NCBI RefSeq assembly: GCF_024700075.1
Contig: NZ_JAJONE010000001.1
Span: 930,001-994,000, forward strand
From: Hymenobacter sp. J193
Lineage (GTDB): Bacteria; Bacteroidota; Bacteroidia; Cytophagales; Hymenobacteraceae
DNA length: 64,000 bases
Reading direction: 5' to 3'
Below, piece by piece: positions 23,677-31,928 of this stretch (position 1 is the first letter of the stretch; the number at the start of each line of letters is the position of its first letter). Under the pieces are notes generated by a model that searched no databases, was not told where the DNA came from, and was given only the letters and a program-made list of their open reading frames with translations. The position numbers were made by a program, and so were the translations under genes.

Positions 23677-24546
23677 TTACTCACCAAGACGGCGCTTCAG
23701 CTCGCGGATCTGATGCTCCAGGTCAAGCGTGCGGAAGGTTATTTTGGCTTCCAGGTCGCTGTACGAACGTTCCAACTGTTCCTGTAGCTGTTTTTGCTCG
23801 TTCACATCGGTGCAGGTCCCAAACCACTGGGTTATCTGGCCCTGCTCGTTGCGGATGGGCTTGGCCAGCCCCAGAAACCATCTATACTGCCCATTCAGGC
23901 CTTTGAAGCGGTACTCAATTTCATAGTCTTCGCCTGTGGCCAGGCAATGGCTCCATACTTGCCGGGCGCGGTCCTGGTCGTCGGGGTGCAGCAAGTTGTT
24001 CCACATTTCCGTGCCCTGGCTTTGCTCCACGGTGTAGCCCGTGTAGTCGATCCAGCGCTGGTTGAAAAACGTGTGAAAGCCCGCCGGGTCCGTCAGCCAC
24101 ACCATCTGCGGAATAAACTCGATGACCGTCTGGTACTGCTGGGCCTGCTGGCGGATGTGGGTGATATCAGTAATAGTACCTACAAAGCGCACGGCTTTGG
24201 TGCGGGCCTCATCAAAAATGGCCTGGCCGGTAGCCCGAAGCCAGCGCAGCTGGCCACCATCTTCCAATCCTACCGTGCGGTACTCAATATCGTACTGACC
24301 ACGGCCGGCGGGGTCCAACGCCTGCTGCACCACGGCATCGGTGGCGGCACGGTCGTTGGGATGGAGGCCGGCCAGAAACCGGTTATAGTCGATGGGCGCG
24401 TCGGCGGGCAGCCCAAACAGCTCCTTGCACCGCGCCGACCATTGCAGGTCGCCGGTCAGGGGGTTGAAGTCCCAGGTGCCCACGCCGGCCGCTTCCACGG
24501 CGGTTTGCAGGCGTTCGAAGTTGGTGGAAGCAAGTAAATCAGACAT
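23677..24546 (-). CDS. Two-PAS-domain sensor protein without an output domain
   Basis: 289 residues. PAS 1 spans about 8-130 (AAGVGTWDFNPLTGDLQWSARCKELFGLP; PAC part RWLRATGQAIFDEARTKAVRFVGTITDITHI). PAS 2 spans about 138-255 (IPQMVWLTDPAGFHTFFNQRWIDYTGYT; YRWFLGLAKPIRNEQGQITQWFGTCTDVNE). A C-terminal coiled coil (LQEQLERSYSDLEAKITFRTLDLEHQIRELKRRLGE) ends the chain where histidine kinases normally start their HisKA helix. No kinase, GGDEF or HTH is present here or in the adjacent gene. It probably works by dimerisation and partner contact. A 119-residue unknown lies 26 nt upstream in the same operon. Confidence 0.88.
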   Translation of the reverse strand: MSDLLASTNFERLQTAVEAAGVGTWDFNPLTGDLQWSARCKELFGLPADAPIDYNRFLAGLHPNDRAATDAVVQQALDPAGRGQYDIEYRTVGLEDGGQLRWLRATGQAIFDEARTKAVRFVGTITDITHIRQQAQQYQTVIEFIPQMVWLTDPAGFHTFFNQRWIDYTGYTVEQSQGTEMWNNLLHPDDQDRARQVWSHCLATGEDYEIEYRFKGLNGQYRWFLGLAKPIRNEQGQITQWFGTCTDVNEQKQLQEQLERSYSDLEAKITFRTLDLEHQIRELKRRLGE

Positions 24547-24572
24547 AGCGCAAAGGCAGAGAGCAGGCGGGC

Positions 24573-24932
24573 TTAGGGCTGGGTGAGCTGGACTTCCATG
24601 CCCGAGAGGAAGTACAGGTTAAGCTGACTGTAGAGGCCATCGGCGGAGCGCCGCAGGCGGGTAATGAGGGCGCGGGTGGTTTCCTGGGCTACTTCAATTT
24701 CCAGGTAGGGGCGCTGCATCAGGTCGTCGCGCTGTACCGACCAGGAGCCGGCCTCCGTGTGCTGGGTGGCTTCGAGCTGCAGCTCACCCTGCAGCAGGCG
24801 CACGCGCGTGGCCTGGGCCAGCGTACTGGTGGGGTCCGTACGATTCAGCACCCGATCCGCCACGCGCCAATCCCCGTTGAGGTATTCCTCCGGCAGCTGT
24901 TGCAGGTTGACGTCGAAAAGCAAATCAGTCAT
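24573..24932 (-). CDS. Unknown 119-residue protein, operon partner of the PAS sensor
   Basis: Starts MTDLLFDVNLQQLPEEYLNGDWRVADRVLNRTDP; no signal peptide or membrane helix. A mid-section with TRVRLLQGELQLEATQHTEAGSWSVQRDDLMQRPYLEIEV suggests a small beta-rich domain, followed by a helix. I do not recognise the family. Only 26 nt separate it from the PAS gene downstream, so co-expression and perhaps interaction are likely. ATG 24932 is chosen over 24971, which adds a leader with no coding features. Confidence 0.7.
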   Translation of the reverse strand: MTDLLFDVNLQQLPEEYLNGDWRVADRVLNRTDPTSTLAQATRVRLLQGELQLEATQHTEAGSWSVQRDDLMQRPYLEIEVAQETTRALITRLRRSADGLYSQLNLYFLSGMEVQLTQP

Positions 24933-25022
24933 ATAAGGCAGATAGGTGGTGTGCCGACCTGCGGTTCCCACGAAAGTATAGAGGCGCTTTTCAGAAGCTC
25001 AACCGCTCCCGCTTCAGCAAAT

Positions 25023-26150
25023 TCAAGGAATCAAAACCCGACGGGCTGCAAAAAGTTCAGGGTTTCGTACCCGGATAATGTAAACCCCCGCAGGCAGAGG
25101 GCGTTGCAGAATCCAGGTGTAGCCCTGCCGCAGCTGCTGACTGGTAGCGGTAATCTGGGCGCACACTCGTCCCAGCATGTCCGTCAGCTGCACCACACCC
25201 TCCATCTGCGCCGCCCCAACGCGGATGGTAAATCGGTTGGCCGTAGCCTCGGACACCTCTAGGTGCGGCTTTGGGGCGGCTGGCGCTTCGGTGGCCGTTA
25301 CGCGGCCCGGCCCGGCCGGCAAACTCACGTATAACTGCCCCAACTCGGTGAGCTGCCCGTAGTCGCCGAGCAGATTGATGTTGGGGATTTCGCCGTTGCG
25401 GCCCGAAAACCAGGCGTAGCGGGCCACGCTCGGCTCATTTTCCAGGTAGCTCACCGCCGCCTTCATGTATTCCTTCTGCTTGGCCAGCGTGATTTGCGCG
25501 TGGGGCAGGTCGCCGCAGGCAAACTCAGTAAGCCAGAGGGGCCTACCGTACTTCTTAAAGCGGCCGATATACCACTGCAGCGCCCCTAAGTCGCAGGCGT
25601 ACCAGTGCACGGCAATGTAATCGACCTTGCAGGTAGGACAGGCCGCGAAAAACGCATCGAGGTAGTCGACGGGGTCCGTAAACTTCTGGCCGTTTTCGGT
25701 CACGCAGTCCCCGCAGTAGTTCACAGCGGGTGAGGCCAGCTTGAGCCCCCGCTGCCGGGCCGTTTGCTCCAGCTCCTTCCAGCGGGCGGCCGCTACGCTG
25801 GGCGGCATATTGGCCTGCGTCAGGAAATTCGGCTCGTTGAAGCCTAATAGCGTTTTGACGTCGTAAGGCAGCGTAAAAATCAGGTCATCGGCCTTGGGCG
25901 TTCCACCCCATACCATGGGCACAAACTCCACGCCGGCGCTGCGGTACAGGTCCTTCACGGCATTTTCGGGCGTGGGCGCCCAGTTGTACCACCAGCTGAT
26001 GCCCGGGGCCAGAACCCGCAAATCGGCGGCGGTATGCTGGCCGTAGGCCAGGCCGCGCTTCAGGCTTTTCGTGGTCTGGGCCGACGCCGGGGCACTCAAT
26101 CCTCCAGCGGCCAGCAGGAGCCACAACAGGTAATAGCGGATAGATAGCAT
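25023..26150 (-). CDS. Secreted Asl1-like glycoside hydrolase (GH128-type) with T9SS sorting domain
   Basis: 375 residues. Signal peptide (MLSIRYYLLWLLLAAGGLSAPASAQ), then a TIM-barrel of the Asl1/GH128 group: KRGLAYGQHTAADLRVLAPGISWWYNWAP, FVPMVWGG, LLGFNEPNF (acid/base Glu about 122), YIAVHWYACD, LWLTEFACGD (nucleophile Glu about 206) and RYAWFSGR. Such enzymes cleave beta-1,3-glucans. The last ~80 residues (RFTIRVGAAQ..TDMLGRVCAQI..LPAGVYIIRVRNPELFAARRVLIP) have the beta-sandwich pattern of a type A T9SS C-terminal sorting domain, implying secretion or surface attachment. It has its own promoter overlapping the 3' end of the copper ATPase gene. Confidence 0.88.
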   Translation of the reverse strand: MLSIRYYLLWLLLAAGGLSAPASAQTTKSLKRGLAYGQHTAADLRVLAPGISWWYNWAPTPENAVKDLYRSAGVEFVPMVWGGTPKADDLIFTLPYDVKTLLGFNEPNFLTQANMPPSVAAARWKELEQTARQRGLKLASPAVNYCGDCVTENGQKFTDPVDYLDAFFAACPTCKVDYIAVHWYACDLGALQWYIGRFKKYGRPLWLTEFACGDLPHAQITLAKQKEYMKAAVSYLENEPSVARYAWFSGRNGEIPNINLLGDYGQLTELGQLYVSLPAGPGRVTATEAPAAPKPHLEVSEATANRFTIRVGAAQMEGVVQLTDMLGRVCAQITATSQQLRQGYTWILQRPLPAGVYIIRVRNPELFAARRVLIP

Positions 26151-26188
26151 GACAGGCTTGCGCTGTTTGACTTACTGCAGGGGCCCGT

Positions 26189-26217
26189 CGAAGGTACGCA
26201 AACGCCGCTTACCGCAA
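26189..26217 (-). promoter_or_regulatory. Promoter of the Asl1-like glycosidase
   Basis: On the minus strand TTG (26217-26215), 18-nt spacer, TACCTTCG (26196-26189), one base from TAnnTTTG. It sits 38 nt upstream of the ATG at 26150 and overlaps the end of copA. Confidence 0.45.
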
Positions 26218-28530
26218 CCCGCCCCGGCCTGACTCATCCGCCAATGAGCCATCCAACTGTGGCGGGCGAAAGCCGCGTAGGCGCAGGGAGTTGGTCAGTA
26301 CCGACACGGAGCTCAAAGCCATAGCAGCGGCGGCCAGCATGGGCGAAAGTAGGATTCCAAACATTGGATACAGCAGCCCCGCTGCCACCGGAATGCCCAG
26401 CGCGTTGTAGATAAAGGCGAAAAACAGGTTCTGGCGGATGATGCCAATGGTTTGGCGGCTCAGTTCCAGGGCCGTGACCACGCCGCCTAAGTCGGAGCGC
26501 ATAAGGGTGATGCCGGCCGCTTCCATAGCTACGTCGGTGCCGCTGCCCATAGCCAGTCCTACGTCGGCCTGGGCCAGCGCGGGCGCATCGTTTATGCCGT
26601 CACCCACCATGGCCACAATTCGGCCTTCGGCCTGCAGCTCCTGCACCTTGCCGGCTTTATCCTGGGGCAGCACCTCGGCAAAGTAGCGGGTAATGCCCAC
26701 CTGCCGGGCCATCTGGCCGGCCGTTTGCGGGTTGTCGCCGGTCATCATCACCACTTCCAGCCCCATGCTTTGCAGGCGCCGGATAGCCGCCGCCGAGGTA
26801 GGGCGCACGGTATCAGCCACGCCCAACAACCCAGTTACCTGGCCCGCTACCGCTACGTACAGCACCGTTTTGGCCTGAGTCAGCAGCGTTTCGGCCTGGG
26901 TGGAGAGTTCGGCAGAAAGACCTATGCCGGCTTCGGAGAGCAGCCGCTGGTTGCCGATAAGCACGTCCCGGCCATCCACGGTAGCTGAAGCGCCCTGACC
27001 TTCTACCGCCCGGAAACTGGTAGCAGGCAGTTTCACAACCTGCCGGGCATCGGCGTAGCGCACCACGGCCTCCGCCAACGGATGCTCGCTCTGCCGCTCC
27101 ACTGCGGCTATCAAGGCCAGTAGCTGACCCATATCCTGATCAGGAGCCGTCACGTAGTCCGTTACGGCCGGCTCGCCGCGGGTGATGGTACCGGTTTTAT
27201 CCAGCAGCACGGTATTCACCTGGTGGGCCTTTTCCAGCGCCTCCGCATTGCGTACCAGCACCCCGTACTCGGCTCCTTTGCCCGTGCCCACCATAATAGC
27301 AGTGGGTGTAGCCAGCCCCAGCGCGCACGGGCAGGCAATGATGAGCACCGCCACGAAATTGACCAACGCCAGCGGCAGGCGCGTTTCGGCCGGGGCCAGC
27401 GCAAACCAGAGGGCAAAGGTAAGCAAGGCAATGCCCACCACCGTAGGCACAAAAACGGCGCTGACTTTATCGGCCAGGCGCTGGATGGGCGCGCGGCTGC
27501 CCTGGGCGTCTTCCACCAGCTGCACAATCCGGGCGAGCATGGTATCGGTGCCGGTTTTCGTCACGCGGAAGCGGAAGGCGCCGGTTTTGTTGAGCGTGGC
27601 CCCAAATACCAGGTCGCCCACGTTCTTTTCTACCGGCAGACTTTCGCCCGTGAGCATGGCTTCGTCCACGGCCGAGTGGCCTTCTTCGATGATGCCGTCG
27701 GTGGCTACTTTTTCGCCGGGGCGCACCAGCACCACGTCGCCCCGCTGCACCAGCTCAATAGGCACATCTATTTCCTGGCCGCCGGGGCGAACCACGCGGG
27801 CGGTTTTGGGCTGCAGCCCCATCAGCGTGCGAATAGCGGCGGAGGTTTGGGTTTTGGCCCGCAGCTCCAGCACCTTGCCAAGCAAAATCAGGGCAATGAT
27901 GGTAGCCGTGGTATCGTAGTACACCTCGGGCATGAGGCCCCGCCGCATGAAAAAGCCGGGGGCTACCGTAGCGGCCAGGCTATAGAGAAAAGCGGCCCCG
28001 GTGCCCACGGCAATAAGCGTGTCCATGTTGGCCGTGCGGTGGCGCAGCCCGTTCCAAGCAGAGTTGTAGAACTCCCGCCCACTGTAGGCCAGCACGGGCA
28101 GCGTGAGCAGGAGCAGCGAGTAGTTCAGCCACTGCATGTTCAGGCGATGCATCAGCGCAGGCCAGAGCATGAGCATACTCAGGGGCATGATGAGCAAAGC
28201 CAGCCCGGCGGCCACCCAGAACCGGCGCTTGAGCTGCTGGTAGGCGGCGGCTTTTTGGCGGTCCAGCTCGGCACTACGCTCGGCGGCGCTGGTATCGGGG
28301 GCGCGCTCGGTCACGCCATAGCCGGCCTGCACCACGGCCTCGCGCAGGGTAGCGGGACTGGCCTGATCGGGCAGGTACTGGATGGTGGCTTTTTCGGTGG
28401 CGAAATTGACGATGGCGCTTTGCACGCCCGGCGTGCGGCTCAAGGACTTTTCCACGAACGATGCACACGAGGCGCACGTCATGCCTTCGATATCGAGGGT
28501 GGTAATTTCAGTTTCGGGCGAGGCAGACAT
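26209..28530 (-). CDS. copA: Copper-exporting P1B-type ATPase
   Basis: 773 residues. One N-terminal heavy-metal domain with Cys19-x-x-Cys22 (GMTCASC), eight membrane helices, and the actuator motif ([10 protein letters not shown]). The metal-binding CPC sits in TM6 ([15 protein letters not shown], about 400), phosphorylation Asp in DKTGT (about 443-447), and HP locus in [12 protein letters not shown] hinge: [10 protein letters not shown] about 645. TM7/8 residues [11 protein letters not shown] and [20 protein letters not shown] mark Cu(I) specificity (P1B-1). It pumps Cu(I) out of the cytoplasm. No CopZ chaperone or CueR/CsoR-type regulator is adjacent, so control is not visible. Confidence 0.94.
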   Translation of the reverse strand: MSASPETEITTLDIEGMTCASCASFVEKSLSRTPGVQSAIVNFATEKATIQYLPDQASPATLREAVVQAGYGVTERAPDTSAAERSAELDRQKAAAYQQLKRRFWVAAGLALLIMPLSMLMLWPALMHRLNMQWLNYSLLLLTLPVLAYSGREFYNSAWNGLRHRTANMDTLIAVGTGAAFLYSLAATVAPGFFMRRGLMPEVYYDTTATIIALILLGKVLELRAKTQTSAAIRTLMGLQPKTARVVRPGGQEIDVPIELVQRGDVVLVRPGEKVATDGIIEEGHSAVDEAMLTGESLPVEKNVGDLVFGATLNKTGAFRFRVTKTGTDTMLARIVQLVEDAQGSRAPIQRLADKVSAVFVPTVVGIALLTFALWFALAPAETRLPLALVNFVAVLIIACPCALGLATPTAIMVGTGKGAEYGVLVRNAEALEKAHQVNTVLLDKTGTITRGEPAVTDYVTAPDQDMGQLLALIAAVERQSEHPLAEAVVRYADARQVVKLPATSFRAVEGQGASATVDGRDVLIGNQRLLSEAGIGLSAELSTQAETLLTQAKTVLYVAVAGQVTGLLGVADTVRPTSAAAIRRLQSMGLEVVMMTGDNPQTAGQMARQVGITRYFAEVLPQDKAGKVQELQAEGRIVAMVGDGINDAPALAQADVGLAMGSGTDVAMEAAGITLMRSDLGGVVTALELSRQTIGIIRQNLFFAFIYNALGIPVAAGLLYPMFGILLSPMLAAAAMALSSVSVLTNSLRLRGFRPPQLDGSLADESGRGGLR

Positions 28531-28804
28531 AAAGGCTTGATAGTTTGATTAGCATAGGGCGCGGAGGCCAACCAGCCCCAGGCACCAAAGCACTAAACAA
28601 AGTAACAGCCGCTTTGCCTCCCAGTAGGTACTGAATCCGGCGTAAATCCTGCATAATTCAGCTGCCGGCAAGCGCATCATGGCAGTGTCACCCGAATCCA
28701 AACCTTGGTTCGCCAGTTAATCCAGTGCTTTCGGCGTTGCTTGAAATAACTTCAGTGGACACGCGTCTGGGCGGGGGCAAGCCCCGCCCCTACCCGCCGC
28801 AGGG

Positions 28805-29488
28805 CTATTCCCAGGTAAACGAAGCCGCGCAGGTTGCGTCGTTGTTGCCGGGTGAGTTCACCTGCGCGCCTACCGTGTATTCGTGCATCAGCTCGGCGGC
28901 GTGGGGGCGCAGCAGCTGCAGGTGTTCCTGGGCACCGACGTGGTCGTCGAGCCAGGCCAGCTCCGCTTCGCGGCCGGGCAGAATTACCGGCATCCGGTCG
29001 TGGATGCCGGTCATCAGCGTGTTGGGCTCGGTGGTGATGATGGTGAAAGTAGGCTGCACTTCCCCGGTTTCGCGGTTCACCCATTCGTCCCAGAGGCCCG
29101 CCAGCGCAAACGGCTGCTCGGTGCGCAGCAGGATGCGGTGCGGCACTTTGGGGCCTTTGCTGCCAGTAGCGGGCCGCTGCCACTCGTAGAAGCTGTCGGC
29201 CAGCACCAGGCAGCGCCGACGCTGCAACAGCTGCCGGAACGAGGGTTTTTCGGGTAGCGTCTCGGCGCGGGCATTGATGGGCTTAGGCGCTGCTTTCACG
29301 TCCTTCACCCAGGCTGGCAGCAACCCCCACTGAAACAGCTGCACCTTGCCCGGCTCCGTGTTCGTGATGATGGGCAGGCGCTGCGACGGCGCGGCGTTGT
29401 AGGTAGGCGCCACATCCAGCGGCACGGAAGCCTCAAAACGTTTTTCCAGGAGGGAAGGGGGAACAGTGAGCGTGTAGCGGCCGCACAT
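28805..29488 (-). CDS. SRAP (YedK/HMCES-like) abasic-site protein
   Basis: 227 residues. Starts MCGRYTL; Cys2, after removal of Met1, forms a thiazolidine crosslink with abasic sites in single-stranded DNA. Other family motifs: YNAAPSQRLPII, NARAETLPEKPSFRQLLQRRRCLVLADSFYEWQ (catalytic Asn/Glu) and GIHDRMPVIL (catalytic His). Full length and all key residues are present. It protects abasic sites at stalled forks; expression is often tied to the SOS response, but I see no LexA box that I could support. Confidence 0.95.
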   Translation of the reverse strand: MCGRYTLTVPPSLLEKRFEASVPLDVAPTYNAAPSQRLPIITNTEPGKVQLFQWGLLPAWVKDVKAAPKPINARAETLPEKPSFRQLLQRRRCLVLADSFYEWQRPATGSKGPKVPHRILLRTEQPFALAGLWDEWVNRETGEVQPTFTIITTEPNTLMTGIHDRMPVILPGREAELAWLDDHVGAQEHLQLLRPHAAELMHEYTVGAQVNSPGNNDATCAASFTWE

Positions 29489-29607
29489 AAAGCAGGAGAA
29501 ATAGGAACCCAGCCCCCGCGGCTGGCTTATCTGCTTACGATCTTCAGAGTAGCACTGTTCGACGTCGGCCCGGCTACGCAGTCACTTATAGACCGTAGCC
29601 GGCAAAG

Positions 29608-29642
29608 AAAAGCCCCGCTTCCAAGTCGGAAACGGGGCTTTC
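29608..29642 (-). terminator. Terminator of the tRNA-Ser cluster
   Basis: On the minus strand AAAGCCCCGTTTCC, ACTT-containing loop, GGAAGCGGGGCTTTTC; lies directly after the first tRNA-Ser 3' end. Confidence 0.8.
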
Positions 29643-29644
29643 TG

Positions 29645-29729
29645 CAGAGAAGGAGGGATTCGAACCCCCGGAGGTTTAACCCTCAACGGTTTTCAAGACC
29701 GCCGCAATCGACCACTCTGCCACTTCTCT
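29645..29729 (-). tRNA. tRNA-Ser (anticodon TGA)
   Basis: 85 nt. Acceptor stem AGAGAAG/CTTCTCT, D-arm GCAGAGTGG, anticodon loop CTTGAAA on a GCGGT/ACCGT stem giving TGA. It has the long variable arm typical of serine tRNAs and T-loop GGTTCGAATCC. CCA is not encoded. It is 72 nt from a second tRNA-Ser on the same strand. Confidence 0.95.
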
Positions 29730-29801
29730 AAAGACAGCAAACAAGCAAAATGGCGATACAATGATTTCTCACGCATTCACCATTTCACTCTTTCACTGTT
29801 G

Positions 29802-29888
29802 CAGAGAGGGGGGGATTCGAACCCCCGATACCCTTGCAGGTATAACGGATTTCGAATCCGTCGCATTCGACCACTCTGCCACCTCTCT
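29802..29888 (-). tRNA. tRNA-Ser (anticodon CGA)
   Basis: 87 nt. Acceptor AGAGAGG/CCTCTCT, anticodon loop TTCGAAA on ACGGA/TCCGT giving CGA, long variable arm, T-loop GGTTCGAATCC, no encoded CCA. Together with the TGA gene downstream it forms a two-gene serine tRNA unit. Confidence 0.95.
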
Positions 29889-29972
29889 AAAGGTCCCGAT
29901 TGAGTGATTGGGACGACAAAAGTAGTCGGCGCCGCTGCTTAGCGCAAGCCGGCTGGTCGTTTTTTTTCGGCC

Positions 29973-30965
29973 CTAGGCTGATTTTTGCTCCGCTCCCGAA
30001 GCTACAGCCTCACCTTTAACCACATAGCGCTTCAGGCGGCCCGTCACGGCATCGATGCTCACGTTCACCTCGAAGCCCACAATGAGCGTCATACACACGA
30101 AGTCGAGCCAGACCATGAAGCCTACCAGCGCCCCGATGGAGCCGTAGAAGTGGTTGTAGGAGTCGAAGATCTTGATGTAGAGGATGAACAGCGCGGACAC
30201 CAGAAAGATGAGCAGTGTGGCCACCACCGCCCCAGCCGAGAGAAACGGCCACCGGTCCTGCACGGCCGGCACGTAGTAGTAAATCAGGCAGGTGATAAAC
30301 AAAAACAGCCCCACCACCGAGCCGTAGCGCAGCAAGGCAATGAGCAGCGCCGTAAGCCGCTCGGGCACAATCTCATAAAATACCAGCGTATCAATAATAT
30401 ACGTCCCGAAGAAGATACCCGCAATAGCCACAATCAGCACCGTAGCCAGCACAATGGTGAGCAGTGTGGCAATGACGCGCTTGCGCAGGTACGTGCGGCG
30501 CTTGAAGGTGTGGTACTTCTTGTCGAAGGCGTCGAGCAGGGCCATGATGCCGTTGGAGCTGAGCACCAGCGCCGTGCCGAAACCAAACGAGAGCAGCCCC
30601 CCGTGCGGAATGTTCACGATGTCCTCAATGGTATCGGCAATGACCACGTACATGCCCTGCGGAATCAGGTCGGAGAGAAACTGCAGGATGTCTAGGTTCA
30701 GATTGGGAACCGGGATGTAGGGGATGAGCGTGAACAGGAAGATGATGGTGGGGAAGATGGCAATGGTGAAGTTGAAGGCCATGTAGGAGGCACGCTTCGT
30801 CACGCTGTCCAGCTTCAGCTCCAGTATCATACGGTCCACCACGTCGTACACCGAGGCCTGCCCATCGTTGAAGCGCAGCCGCTTGAGCCACACGATCAGG
30901 CGGCGGTAGGAGCGCCCCCGACGAACATCGGACACGCGGTAGCGGCGGGGCATTCGCATGAGCAT
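29973..30965 (-). CDS. YihY/BrkB-family inner-membrane protein
   Basis: 330 residues. Family features: FTIAIFPTIIFLFTLIPYIPVP, PHGGLLSFGFGTALVLSSNGIMALLDAFDKKYH, a RTYLRKRVIATLLTIVLATVLIV helix, then YYYVPAVQDRWPFLSAGAVVATLLIFLVSALFILYIK and YNHFYGSIGALVGFMVWLDFVCMTLIVGFEVN. Six membrane helices are expected. Proteins of this group were once called RNase BN; that role is rejected, and their function is poorly known (transport or envelope). Alternative start ATG is two codons in. It is separated from the thioesterase upstream by about 140 nt rich in simple repeats. Confidence 0.9.
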   Translation of the reverse strand: MLMRMPRRYRVSDVRRGRSYRRLIVWLKRLRFNDGQASVYDVVDRMILELKLDSVTKRASYMAFNFTIAIFPTIIFLFTLIPYIPVPNLNLDILQFLSDLIPQGMYVVIADTIEDIVNIPHGGLLSFGFGTALVLSSNGIMALLDAFDKKYHTFKRRTYLRKRVIATLLTIVLATVLIVAIAGIFFGTYIIDTLVFYEIVPERLTALLIALLRYGSVVGLFLFITCLIYYYVPAVQDRWPFLSAGAVVATLLIFLVSALFILYIKIFDSYNHFYGSIGALVGFMVWLDFVCMTLIVGFEVNVSIDAVTGRLKRYVVKGEAVASGAEQKSA

Positions 30966-31104
30966 GGCTCTCGGGTTAACAGGTTTTCTTGGTTGATGGC
31001 TGAATGGCTGGCTTGTTGAATCGTTGACAGAAAGCTGTATAGACAGAAGCGCTTATTTCACCTTCCTACTATCCAACAAGTCAACCATTTAAGCAGACGA
31101 CCAT

Positions 31105-31593
31105 TTATCCCTTCAGGAAAGCCGCCGGGGCCGGGGCATCTGAGGGGTTGGCGGGCGGCGTGATCGGGCTGCCCAGGTCGTCTTCGGTGAAGTAGGGCGC
31201 CAGCTTGGCCTGGATATCGGCGGGCATGGGTACGGGGCGGCCGGTGGCAGCATTCACGAACACCATCAGCGTGTGGCCCTCGGTGAGCAGCTCTTGGGCT
31301 TCGTTGTAGATTTCATACTCGAACAGCACCCGGGAGCCTTCGGCGGGCTGCTTGAGCAGCAGGCGCACCGTGAGCAGGTCGTCGTAGCGGGCCGGGCGGC
31401 GGAAGCGGGTGCGCAGCTCCCCTACCGGCATACCTACGCCGTCGGCTTCCATATCCTTGTAGCGGATGCCCAACTGGCGAAACGCTTCGGTGCGGGCTAC
31501 CTCAAAGTACGCGGCGTAGTTGCCGTGGTACACGTAGCCCATCTGGTCGGTTTCAGCGTACCGCACGCGGATCTGAGTGTCGTGACTGTACAT
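31105..31593 (-). CDS. YbgC-like acyl-CoA thioesterase (hot-dog fold)
   Basis: 162 residues. Hot-dog core with the 4HBT motif RYAETDQMGYVYHGNYAAYFEVARTEAFRQLG; Asp16 is the catalytic acid. Next are RFRRPARYDDLLTVR and FEYEIYNEAQELLTEGHTLMVFVNAATGRPVPMPADI. It hydrolyses acyl-CoA thioesters in the cytoplasm. The C-terminal ~30 residues are a Pro/Ala tail not found in the minimal enzyme. It starts 11 nt after the small unknown, which follows mltG, so these three genes look like one operon. Confidence 0.92.
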   Translation of the reverse strand: MYSHDTQIRVRYAETDQMGYVYHGNYAAYFEVARTEAFRQLGIRYKDMEADGVGMPVGELRTRFRRPARYDDLLTVRLLLKQPAEGSRVLFEYEIYNEAQELLTEGHTLMVFVNAATGRPVPMPADIQAKLAPYFTEDDLGSPITPPANPSDAPAPAAFLKG

Positions 31594-31604
31594 TGGTTTT
31601 TGGG

Positions 31605-31922
31605 TTAGGCTATGTTATATAGTTCCGGCAGGTTTAATAAATGATGACCGTACACCTTGACAGCTTTCAGATCTACTACTATCACCAAAAATACCTCTGC
31701 TTTATTTGTCGGGACAAGCACCTGATCAAACCGACTACTGGCGTCTCTATATACGTGTTCGACAAACTCAAACTGAGCTTCGTAGCCTTCCAGATCAGCT
31801 GGTGATATAGCTTCCACATAAGGCCATATGTCGAGCAAAGGCTCGGCCGTTTCAGTTACATCTTGCATAGGTGCCTGAAAAGTCTGCAGAAACGCCTCTT
31901 TGCTTAGCTTATTGACCACCAT
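31605..31922 (-). CDS. Small unknown protein between mltG and a thioesterase
   Basis: 105 residues, soluble, acidic. Sequence MVVNKLSKEAFLQTFQAPMQDVTETAEPLLDIWPYVEAI then EFVEHVYRDASSRFDQVLVPTNKAEVFLVIVVDLKAVKVYGHHLLNLPELY. No known domain is recognised. The C-terminal half predicts alternating strands. It lies 6 nt after the mltG stop and 11 nt before the thioesterase, so co-transcription is likely. A GTG at 31925 is an equally placed alternative start. Confidence 0.75.
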   Translation of the reverse strand: MVVNKLSKEAFLQTFQAPMQDVTETAEPLLDIWPYVEAISPADLEGYEAQFEFVEHVYRDASSRFDQVLVPTNKAEVFLVIVVDLKAVKVYGHHLLNLPELYNIA

Positions 31923-31928
31923 CACCCA

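Noticed and set aside
27223..28548. 441-residue frame antisense to copA
   Set aside because: His/Gly/Gln-rich mirror of the ATPase gene; no known domain.
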